Source: Oribacterium sp. UBA6992 (GTDB taxonomy: Bacteria; Bacillota; Clostridia; Lachnospirales; Lachnospiraceae). Taken from it: a DNA stretch of 9,564 bases. A program made the translations under genes and the position numbers. The notes below the pieces were generated by a model. That model was not told the DNA's origin, made no database searches, and was given only the letters and a program-made list of their open reading frames with translations. Numbering within the stretch: position 1 is the first letter of the stretch; the number at the start of each line of letters is the position of its first letter. The stretch lies in contig DJXY01000035.1 of the NCBI GenBank assembly GCA_002449915.1, positions 1 through 9,564 on the forward strand. Reading direction: 5' to 3'. Below are positions 1 through 5,447 of the stretch, one piece after another.

Positions 1-22
1 GGTTCGACCCCGGTCACCGGCA
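1..22 (+). tRNA. tRNA 3' end (probably tRNA-Leu), cut by window start
   Basis: The window opens inside the T arm of a tRNA. The T loop TTCGACC is followed by the 3' T-stem strand CCGGT, the 3' acceptor strand CACCGGC and discriminator A at 22. CCA is not encoded. The missing 5' acceptor strand should read GCCGGTG, which with discriminator A is typical of bacterial tRNA-Leu. The isotype is inferred because the anticodon lies outside the window. A terminator hairpin follows 4 nt later. Confidence 0.75.
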
Positions 23-26
23 CTTG

Positions 27-66
27 AAAAGGATGAAATCAAGTAAGGGTTTCATCCTTTTCTTTT
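27..66 (+). terminator. Rho-independent terminator after the first tRNA
   Basis: A perfect 12-bp stem (AAAAGGATGAAA at 27-38 against TTTCATCCTTTT at 50-61) closes an 11-nt loop and is followed by CTTTT. The A-rich 5' arm and T-rich 3' arm form a classic intrinsic terminator. It starts 5 nt after the tRNA discriminator base. The next tRNA begins only 11 nt after its T-tract. Confidence 0.85.
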
Positions 67-77
67 AAAAATTATAT

Positions 78-165
78 GGAGATGTACCCAAGAGGCTGAA
101 GGGGAGGCACTCGAAATGCTTTAGGCCGTGTAAGCGGCGCCAGGGTTCAAATCCCTGCATCTCCG
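78..165 (+). tRNA. tRNA-Ser, anticodon CGA
   Basis: A complete 88-nt class II tRNA that reads UCG serine codons. The acceptor stem is GGAGATG (78-84) with CATCTCC (158-164) and discriminator G165. The anticodon stem AGGCA/TGCTT encloses the loop CTCGAAA, with anticodon CGA at 112-114. A long variable arm (about 122-140, with GCCG pairing to CGGC) is diagnostic of the Ser/Leu/Tyr class. The T arm is CAGGG TTCAAAT CCCTG (141-157). CCA is not encoded. It sits between two intrinsic terminators, in the same direction as the preceding tRNA. Confidence 0.95.
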
Positions 166-189
166 TTAATGAACATGACGTATATTTAA

Positions 190-239
190 AAAAAGGTCGT
201 TTGCAGGTTTGTATATACTTATCTGCAAATGACCTTTTT
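190..239 (+). terminator. Rho-independent terminator of tRNA-Ser
   Basis: A 17-bp stem (AAAAAGGTCGTTTGCAG at 190-206 with CTGCAAATGACCTTTTT at 223-239) contains one G-T pair and a 16-nt loop. The 3' arm ends in five Ts and the 5' arm begins with five As. Because the arms are A- and T-flanked, it could also work on the opposite strand. Confidence 0.85.
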
Positions 240-283
240 GCTATTATCCAAGACAAGAGCTGCATCTGTACGAGAGATTTAAA

Positions 284-331
284 AGCAGATCCTCCCAGGT
301 ACCTGATCAAATGTACCTGGGAGGATCTGCT
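284..331 (-). terminator. Long perfect hairpin, probable terminator of the redoxin operon
   Basis: The arms AGCAGATCCTCCCAGGTAC (284-302) and its exact complement (313-331) form a perfect 19-bp stem with a 10-nt loop. Read on the minus strand, the stem is followed by TTTAAAT, so that together with the last T of the arm there is a short U-run. This suits termination of the minus-strand cluster that ends at 433. On the plus strand it is followed by CTATTAAAA, which is a poor U-tract. It lies between convergent transcription units (tRNAs and redoxin gene) and probably separates them. Confidence 0.6.
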
Positions 332-432
332 CTATTAAAAAACTTTTATATAACTTGAGATTCTCCGGATTATTATATATCCGGGTATCTTCATATATCC
401 TGGGCATCTGCCACCGGTCTTGCCACGATGAC

Positions 433-975
433 TTAGCTCAGGAGCTCCACCATCTCATCAACCGTCGGGAAATCTCCCGCGCTGACACCGTAGTGGGCAT
501 GTAATGCCTTACCTGTTTTGTCTAGCACAAAGCAAGCCGGGAGCTGCAGCTCATTACCCTCATATTCGCCATGCTGGTATCCGGCTGCGTGAACCTTCTG
601 AATGAGCTCCATGGTCCTGGCATCACCCATTTTCTCCATGGAAGGTGCTGGTTCAATGGACAAAAGCTTGTAAATCGACTGATCCGGATCGCAGATGATC
701 GGGAAGGACAGGGCATTTCCTTCAAGCTTCTGTAAAAGAGATGTCCGTTCCGACTGAAGGACAACATAAAGCTGCCCTCCAGTTGCCTTAATTCTATCAA
801 AATGTGTCTGAATTTCATGTATATCGAACTGACAAATCGGACATCCATAGTAACGGAGAAACAGAAGCATTGTCTTCGGAGCTGCTTTCACAACCTCTGA
901 GAGCTGCTGATTTAATTGCTCTGTTGTATCAAATGTAAAATCCGGCATGGTCTCCCCAACCGAAATACGAGACAT
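433..975 (-). CDS. Peroxiredoxin-like / AhpC-TSA family thioredoxin-fold protein
   Basis: Encodes 180 residues with no signal peptide, so it is presumably a cytoplasmic thiol-based peroxidase or disulfide oxidoreductase. The N-terminal strand and redox helix carry LRYYGCPICQ, with a CPIC motif at Cys45/Cys48. A cis-Pro-like segment LPACFVLDKTGKALHAHYG lies near residues 144-162, as in the AhpC-TSA/redoxin fold. It lacks the canonical PxxxTxxC peroxiredoxin motif, so a CxxC redoxin-like role is as likely as peroxidase activity. The start is supported by AGGAGG at 984-989, 8 nt upstream. The gene lies 20 bp downstream of the C-S lyase gene with no terminator between, so it is probably the last gene of that operon. 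The family assignment is confident; the substrate is unknown. Confidence 0.85.
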   Translation of the reverse strand: MSRISVGETMPDFTFDTTEQLNQQLSEVVKAAPKTMLLFLRYYGCPICQFDIHEIQTHFDRIKATGGQLYVVLQSERTSLLQKLEGNALSFPIICDPDQSIYKLLSIEPAPSMEKMGDARTMELIQKVHAAGYQHGEYEGNELQLPACFVLDKTGKALHAHYGVSAGDFPTVDEMVELLS

Positions 976-995
976 ACATCAAACCTCCTGCAAAA

Positions 996-2213
996 TTATG
1001 CATTAAAAACATATTTATCCATCCGGTCAAAGGCTTCCTTGATCCTGGATGTCGGGGACGCAAGATTGAGACGGATGCAGGTCGGACCTTCAAAGAGGTG
1101 ACCATCCTGCCAGCCGATACCATAGTCCCAGCCTTTCTTAAGAAGATCTTTCTGCTCCATGTTGTGCTCCTTAAGCCACTCTGCGCAGTCCAGGAACATC
1201 ATGTAAGTACCCTCGGTCCGGAAGGTATATACACCCTTAAAATGCTCCTTGATGTAGTCATATGCATAGTTTACATTGGCGGAGAGCACCGGCAGCAGCT
1301 GACTCAGCCAGTTATCTCCCTCTGCACTGTAGGCGCCGATGAGCGCATGCTCGGAGAAAACATTCATCGAATTATACACAAGCTTGGAGCTGATGCCCTG
1401 TACTCTCTCACGGATTGGCTTGTTGTAGATGACGCTGTAGCTTCCGATCAGACCGGCAAGGTTAAAGGTCTTGGACGGAGCATAGAAGTTGATGGTATGG
1501 TACTTTGCCCATTCGCTGACAGATGCCACCGGTGTGTATTTGTGACCATTCATCATGAGATCCGACCAGATTTCATCCACGATTACCCAGACATCGTTCT
1601 TTTCATAGACCTCCATCGCCTGCGCGATTTCATCCTTTGTCCATACACGTCCGCATGGGTTGTGAGGATTACAGAAAATGGCAACGTGAATGTGGTTTTC
1701 CTTAATCTTCCGGTCCATATCCTCATAATCCATCCGCCAGGTACCCTCGGCATCAATTGTCAGTGGACTGTGAATGATATGGTAGCCGTTGCTTGTCACG
1801 CAGTTTGTAAATCCCATATACGTCGGGCTGTGAAGCAGTACATTGTCTCCTGGCGCTGCAAACACCTTGAGCGCGGATACCACGCCGCCCAATACTCCGT
1901 TTTCATATCCGATGTCCTCTCTCTTAAGATCGGTCACGCCCTTTCTCAGCTTATGCCAGTAGAGGATTGCGTCAAAATATTCATCCGATGGAGTGAAATA
2001 TCCAAATGCCGGATGCTCTGCTCTTTTGATGATGGCATCCTGAATCGATCTTGCAGTTGGGAAATTCATATCTGCAACCCACATAGGGATTGTATCAAAA
2101 CCCTCCTTGGGAGTGGAAGGCGCAAAGCCCTTAAATGCATCTTTTCCAATCGCATCCACTGCGATGGCATCATGCCCACGACGATCCAGTAAAGTTTCAA
2201 AATCGTATTTCAT
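996..2213 (-). CDS. patB: PatB/MalY-family PLP-dependent C-S lyase / aminotransferase
   Basis: A 405-residue fold-type I PLP enzyme with the length and motifs of the MalY/PatB group. Members cleave C-S bonds of cystathionine or cysteine conjugates to a thiol, pyruvate and ammonia. Visible landmarks are the N-terminal WVADMNFPT (45-53), CNPHNPCGRVW (181-191), the cofactor-contacting DEIW (213-216), Tyr244, the Schiff-base lysine in YAPSKTFNLAGL (Lys248), and carboxylate-binding Arg381 in CIRLN. AGGAGG at 2221-2226, 7 nt before the ATG, fixes the start. It lies 62 bp downstream of the permease and 20 bp upstream of the redoxin gene. E. coli MalY also acts in maltose regulation, but no mal genes are seen here. 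Cystathionine or cysteine-conjugate beta-lyase is the likeliest activity; the substrate is not provable from sequence alone. Confidence 0.9.
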   Translation of the reverse strand: MKYDFETLLDRRGHDAIAVDAIGKDAFKGFAPSTPKEGFDTIPMWVADMNFPTARSIQDAIIKRAEHPAFGYFTPSDEYFDAILYWHKLRKGVTDLKREDIGYENGVLGGVVSALKVFAAPGDNVLLHSPTYMGFTNCVTSNGYHIIHSPLTIDAEGTWRMDYEDMDRKIKENHIHVAIFCNPHNPCGRVWTKDEIAQAMEVYEKNDVWVIVDEIWSDLMMNGHKYTPVASVSEWAKYHTINFYAPSKTFNLAGLIGSYSVIYNKPIRERVQGISSKLVYNSMNVFSEHALIGAYSAEGDNWLSQLLPVLSANVNYAYDYIKEHFKGVYTFRTEGTYMMFLDCAEWLKEHNMEQKDLLKKGWDYGIGWQDGHLFEGPTCIRLNLASPTSRIKEAFDRMDKYVFNA

Positions 2214-2238
2214 AGTAGTTCCTCCTATTTTTGATAGA

Positions 2239-2274
2239 TATTTATAGTATATATAATATTGTTCTTACAGTAAA
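2239..2274 (-). promoter_or_regulatory. Candidate internal promoter before the C-S lyase gene
   Basis: In the 62-bp gap between permease and lyase genes the minus strand reads TTTACT (2274-2269), a 17-bp spacer, then TATACT (2251-2246). The predicted start is near 2239, about 26 nt before the ATG. The -35 hexamer equals that of the permease promoter. The region is very AT-rich, so a chance match is possible. Confidence 0.4.
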
Positions 2275-2275
2275 A

Positions 2276-3658
2276 TTAATCTACATCATCCAGCAGAGCT
2301 TCTGCGACAATTTTCTTTTTCTGCTCTTTAAGATAATCTACATTTACAGCACCTATCTTAAGTCTCCAGAGAGACAGACCAACCAGAGCGACAAGGATAA
2401 TAACGCAGACGATTGCGTTCTGCATATTGAGATCCTTAAACAGGTTAAATGCTACTACCCCTGCGCAGAAAGCGCCAAGTACACAGCAGACATTGTAGAA
2501 ACCTACGCCCATTTTGATGGAGCGATCATTCCATTGATTTGGATATGTTTTTGGCAGCGTCATGCAGGCAATATTCATATACATATTCATCAGCATGGAT
2601 GGAATCATCACAAGAGAAACTGCGGCATCCAGACTCATACCAGTTACAATCGGAAATACGCTGACAAGATAAAATACCAGATAGGTGAGATATGGATATC
2701 CACTCTTGGTTGTTTTTTTAAATACTGCAGGAAGCCATCCATCTTCAGCAATATGGATGAGCGGGTAACGGAACATTGCAAGTCCGCCGAGCAGCGAGGA
2801 AGCGATGGCTCCGATGCCGCCGCCGATTACAAAGAAGGCATACAGCGATTTCGGGAAAATTGCTTCTGCAGTCACACTCAAGTTGGCACCTGCAATCTTT
2901 TCATACGGGAGAACACCGCCTGCAACATATGCCATTAATCCATATACCACTGCAAGAAGTGCGGTGATAATGATGATACCTACAGGGATAGTTCTCTTGG
3001 GCTTTTCTGTTACAGCAGCCATGGACACCGGAGCCATGGTAGTTCCCTGACAAGCCCAGCCCATAACGGCGATTGCACTGACAAATCCGGAAAAGCCGCC
3101 ATGGAAAAAGCCGCCATCTGCAGTTGGATTAAAGAACTCTATAGGATTTACATGAGGGACACCAAATAAAACAAATAATGCAAGTGCGGCAATAAGTACG
3201 ATGGTTACCAGATTTTCAAGTATGGTAACGAAGCGGGACCCTTTGATAGTTGAAATGAAAAATACCGTAATGATGATAAACGAACATAACTGCTGATATG
3301 CTTCAATTTTAGGAAATACAACCATCAGATAGCTTGTGATGGCAATGGCATAGCTGGACATTGCAAAAGCATTTACGATCGTCATCCATCCGCCTACGCC
3401 GGTCATTATAGGATTAAACAGCATTGCTTTCATACTGTAATCTCCGCCCTTCAGGACAAATATGCTTGGCATCGCAAGATTATACCAGTATGCAAGAAGC
3501 ATAAAGAAACAACCAATGATGACAACCCAGATAATGGATCTGCCGGTGTACTTGATACCTGCTCCGAGCAGGACAAAGATACCTGTACCAATGGCTCCGC
3601 CTAGACCGAGACCAATGATATTCAGGATATTAAGCTTTTTGCCTTTTTCCTCGTTCAT
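2276..3658 (-). CDS. APC-superfamily amino acid permease
   Basis: A highly hydrophobic 460-residue secondary transporter of the amino acid-polyamine-organocation superfamily, with about 12 predicted membrane helices. The first helix carries the substrate-binding glycine motif GAIGTGIF (residues 21-28), the hallmark of this superfamily. The C-terminus is charged (LKEQKKKIVAEALLDDVD). The frame is open upstream to a TTG at 3700, but the ATG at 3658 is preferred: AAAGGGG (3664-3670) sits 5 nt upstream, whereas the upstream codons lack a ribosome binding site. It is the first gene of a likely permease, C-S lyase, redoxin operon and has a promoter at about 3802-3830. Context suggests a sulfur-containing amino acid or peptide-derived thiol as substrate, but that is inference; the subfamily is not resolved. 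Confidence 0.9.
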   Translation of the reverse strand: MNEEKGKKLNILNIIGLGLGGAIGTGIFVLLGAGIKYTGRSIIWVVIIGCFFMLLAYWYNLAMPSIFVLKGGDYSMKAMLFNPIMTGVGGWMTIVNAFAMSSYAIAITSYLMVVFPKIEAYQQLCSFIIITVFFISTIKGSRFVTILENLVTIVLIAALALFVLFGVPHVNPIEFFNPTADGGFFHGGFSGFVSAIAVMGWACQGTTMAPVSMAAVTEKPKRTIPVGIIIITALLAVVYGLMAYVAGGVLPYEKIAGANLSVTAEAIFPKSLYAFFVIGGGIGAIASSLLGGLAMFRYPLIHIAEDGWLPAVFKKTTKSGYPYLTYLVFYLVSVFPIVTGMSLDAAVSLVMIPSMLMNMYMNIACMTLPKTYPNQWNDRSIKMGVGFYNVCCVLGAFCAGVVAFNLFKDLNMQNAIVCVIILVALVGLSLWRLKIGAVNVDYLKEQKKKIVAEALLDDVD

Positions 3659-3785
3659 AAAATCCCCTTTCGGGCACTCTCCGCCTGCGCATTGCATCAA
3701 GGCCCAGACACTGTAAAATACGACAAAATGATTCGATCACGTGCACGATTCATACATTAATGTTTAACGTATTTAAATATTAATG

Positions 3786-3802
3786 TACTTAACTATTAAG
3801 TA
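3786..3802. promoter_or_regulatory. Candidate MarR-type operator at the permease promoter
   Basis: TACTTAACTATTAAGTA is a perfect 7-bp inverted repeat with a 3-bp centre. Its size and symmetry suit a winged-helix MarR dimer. It abuts and shares one base with the -10 element of the permease promoter and covers the predicted start, which is ideal for repression. Another exact half-site, TTAAGTA (3822-3828), overlaps the -35. That the adjacent MarR protein binds here is inference. Confidence 0.55.
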
Positions 3803-3830
3803 TTATAAATAAAAATTGTTCTTAAGTAAA
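3795..3830 (-). promoter_or_regulatory. Promoter of the permease operon
   Basis: On the minus strand TTTACT (3830-3825) and a perfect TATAAT (3807-3802) are separated by 17 bp. Transcription would start near 3795 and produce a leader of about 137 nt before the permease ATG at 3658. No better promoter was seen between this site and the gene. Confidence 0.65.
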
Positions 3831-3894
3831 TACAATTTCCATTGTGTTTATTACCGAAAAAACGCTTTCCTTTTTGACACATATTTTTTAACAC
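3796..3894 (-). CDS. Possible 32-residue small ORF, GTG start, unknown
   Basis: A short frame starts with GTG (3894-3892), has AAAGGAG 6 nt upstream (3901-3907) and ends at TAA (3798-3796). The product would be a basic 32-residue peptide containing MCQKGKRFFGNKHNGNC. It resembles no family I know. Its stop codon falls inside the palindrome over the permease promoter, so it ends where the next transcript would begin. The only support is the ribosome binding site, no promoter was identified between it and the terminator at 3979, and chance is a real alternative. Confidence 0.2.
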   Translation of the reverse strand: MLKNMCQKGKRFFGNKHNGNCIYLRTIFIYNT

Positions 3895-3972
3895 ATATTG
3901 CTCCTTTCTGAGAATCCCCGTTTCTGTATTCTGCGTGGAGCAAGTGGCCTGCTGCTCTACACTTACAGCAAC

Positions 3973-4022
3973 AAAAAAGCGCACACAATATGGATCTGAA
4001 ACGTATCCACCATTGTATGCGC
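3973..4022 (-). terminator. Rho-independent terminator, minus strand, downstream of marR
   Basis: Read on the minus strand, arms from 4022-4005 and 3995-3979 form a long stem: five GC-rich pairs at the base, a U-G pair, five more pairs, a small internal loop, then five pairs. The loop is about 9 nt. TTTTTT (3978-3973) follows directly. As DNA on the plus strand the same position is a C-A mismatch, so the RNA stem is better in the minus direction. It probably ends the marR transcript, about 225 nt past the stop codon. Confidence 0.7.
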
Positions 4023-4105
4023 AATTGATATTCTCGATTTTATTAATTTACCTGTATTTTAGAGCGGTTAGCCTAAAAATGCAAGTACATATTTGTATAA
4101 TTAAG

Positions 4106-4123
4106 ATACTTATGTTTAAGTAT
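4106..4123. promoter_or_regulatory. Second TACTTA/TAAGTA palindrome
   Basis: ATACTTATGTTTAAGTAT has 7-bp inverted arms around 4 bp and shares its half-site with the palindrome at 3786-3802. Another near-copy, GACTTAA, follows at 4124-4130. A plus-strand TATAAT lies at 4096-4101 without a convincing -35. It may be an auxiliary operator; its distance (about 300 bp) from the permease start would require looping or an unseen transcript. Confidence 0.35.
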
Positions 4124-4247
4124 GACTTAAGGGTAAAAAGCTCTTATACAGTTCAAAATGATATGTGTCTATCCATCGCGGCATGGAGCGTAGAGAACCT
4201 ATGTCACTCATAGCAACGCGGAAGGAACAGGAGCCGTTAACCAAAGC

Positions 4248-4757
4248 TTACCTACTCTGTTTCTTGTAAAAACCGGGGATCGGGAAAAAACGCTGTCCAC
4301 TCTCGACATCATCAAGATAGGCAGCATTGATGGACTCCTGTACTTTAGCTGCGATTGCAAGTTCTTCATCAGAGTATTTAGCAAGCAGTTTGCGCATTTT
4401 TTCCTGGCAGTCCTCGGTAAAGGCTACATGACTTTTGTATACACTCTGTCCAAACTCCGTAAGCGTGAGATAATACTCCCGGTTATTTTTCTGATTTCTG
4501 ACCTGCTCGACGATGCCCTTTGCGCGCAGCTTCCGGATGAGCTGGGAGCAGGCACTCGGAGTTTTATTTAATATGATCGCAAGCTCTGTGATCGTTACAT
4601 CCTTATGCTCCGCAATCAGATCTATAAGCACTCCCTCTGCCTGGTACAGTGTGATCTCCTCACTGTATCTGTGAGGAATCGAGTCATACTGTGCCATAAG
4701 ATCATAGGCTCTGTCCTGCGCCTTCCATATCGTCTGAAAGATTTCTTCTCGAGTCAT
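4248..4757 (-). CDS. MarR-family winged helix-turn-helix transcriptional regulator
   Basis: Encodes 169 residues, the usual MarR length, from the preferred start. These dimeric DNA-binding proteins usually repress nearby genes until a small ligand or oxidant binds. The N-terminal helices (about 3-50) would form the dimer interface. The helix-turn-helix lies at about 54-78 (TITELAIILNKTPSACSQLIRKL) and the basic wing at about 85-97 (QVRNQKNNREYYL). Cys70 in the recognition helix is worth noting for redox sensing. The frame opens 14 codons upstream at 4799, but there GGAGG is only 1 nt from the ATG, while the ATG at 4757 has GGAGGGG 9 nt upstream. The permease cluster downstream, with palindromes in between, is the likely target. 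Confidence 0.88.
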   Translation of the reverse strand: MTREEIFQTIWKAQDRAYDLMAQYDSIPHRYSEEITLYQAEGVLIDLIAEHKDVTITELAIILNKTPSACSQLIRKLRAKGIVEQVRNQKNNREYYLTLTEFGQSVYKSHVAFTEDCQEKMRKLLAKYSDEELAIAAKVQESINAAYLDDVESGQRFFPIPGFYKKQSR

Positions 4758-4820
4758 ACCGTTTTGCCCCTCCGTAAGAGAAATGTCTAAAAACGGCATT
4801 CCTCCAGGATTTTTTTACAT

Positions 4821-4857
4821 GGCAATAATCATATCGTAAGAAACAAAGCTATGTCAA
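4821..4857 (-). promoter_or_regulatory. Promoter of marR
   Basis: On the minus strand a perfect -35 TTGACA (4857-4852) is separated by 18 bp from TATGAT (4833-4828), a 5/6 match to the -10 consensus. The predicted start near 4821 gives a leader of roughly 64 nt to the preferred ATG at 4757. No TACTTAA half-site lies within it, so autoregulation by the same palindrome is not evident. Confidence 0.7.
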
Positions 4858-4937
4858 TCCTTCTTTAATCATTTGAACTGCCATGGAAAGCATTCACGAT
4901 GGTTTACCTGCAATGTGATTTATCCAATCAGGTTCCG

Positions 4938-5420
4938 TCAGACCAAAATTATATTATAGATATCATCAATGGGAATCTCTTTTCCGCCTATAAAAATCAA
5001 TACGTTCCGTATTAGATCAGCCTTTCGGAAATTTCCCTTAAAGGAGCAATAGGAACCGCCGTGTTTTACGTAATCCTCTTTGAAAAAGGTAAGCTGTACC
5101 GTTGGACTTTCCTTTTCGCGTGCGATGAGATTCTGTAATACTGCATCAATCTCCGCTTTCCGTGTATCACTAAGCTCCGATTTTTCATCAGTATACCTGG
5201 CGCTTTCCTTAATGGCGTCTTCATATCCGGTGAGAGCAGCAAAGGGAGAAAACTGAGCCGCACGTGCTTCCAATGACATTCGCGGATGATTCACCGGATC
5301 CGGCTCATGATGCGGCAGATCCATCATATCACCGTACTGTCTGACTGCCTCATCGGCAGCATTTTTGAGCTCTTTGCTTGTCACACCCAGGACATTATGC
5401 CAGTACTTTTTCTTATCCAT
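4938..5420 (-). CDS. YolD-like protein, partner of the Y-family polymerase
   Basis: A 160-residue soluble protein. The central segment (about 34-72, DLPHHEPDPVNHPRMSLEAR followed by AAQFSPFAALTGYEDAI) matches the YolD-like family found beside UmuC/DinB-type polymerases in Bacillota. The C-terminal half contains a small beta-rich segment (VQLTFFKEDYVKHGGSYCSF) ending in DIYNIILV. Bacillus pairs such as UvrX/YolD and YqjW/YqjX are SOS-induced in the same order, polymerase first. YolD proteins are proposed accessory factors in mutagenic synthesis, but their biochemistry is poorly defined. The gene starts 27 bp after the polymerase stop with only a weak AGG-type ribosome binding site, so it probably depends on the polymerase transcript. 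No convincing terminator follows before the marR promoter. Confidence 0.8.
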   Translation of the reverse strand: MDKKKYWHNVLGVTSKELKNAADEAVRQYGDMMDLPHHEPDPVNHPRMSLEARAAQFSPFAALTGYEDAIKESARYTDEKSELSDTRKAEIDAVLQNLIAREKESPTVQLTFFKEDYVKHGGSYCSFKGNFRKADLIRNVLIFIGGKEIPIDDIYNIILV

Positions 5421-5447
5421 GTATCCTGACCTGCTTATTTTTCATTT

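Larger units (their letters stand above)
3659..4247. other. Regulatory intergenic region between marR and the permease
   Basis: This 590-bp AT-rich stretch carries the permease promoter and its roughly 137-nt leader (3659-3795), a palindrome over the promoter, a 32-codon reading frame with a good ribosome binding site (3796-3894), a minus-strand terminator (3979-4022) and a second palindrome (4106-4123). ATTAATGT also occurs twice as a 23-bp-spaced direct repeat (3756-3763 and 3779-3786). Nothing resembling a T-box or other known riboswitch core was recognised. Longer frames on either strand lack ribosome binding sites and recognisable protein character. Confidence 0.6.

Noticed and set aside
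65..310. 81-codon minus-strand frame across tRNA-Ser and its terminator
   Set aside because: It is antisense to a complete tRNA and terminator, which fully explain the sequence.
365..384. Short CCGGAT/ATCCGG hairpin after the redoxin gene
   Set aside because: Only 6 bp with no U-tract; the 19-bp hairpin at 284-331 is the better terminator.
1098..2192. 364-codon plus-strand frame opposite the C-S lyase gene
   Set aside because: It lies exactly antisense to a gene with full PLP-enzyme motifs, has no ribosome binding site and encodes no recognisable protein.
3659..3795. Possible riboswitch or T-box in the permease leader
   Set aside because: No T-box AGGGUGG-like element, no terminator hairpin and no known aptamer core could be found in the leader.
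3935..4213. 92-codon plus-strand frame in the marR-permease gap
   Set aside because: No ribosome binding site; it runs through the minus-strand terminator and the second palindrome and has random-looking composition.
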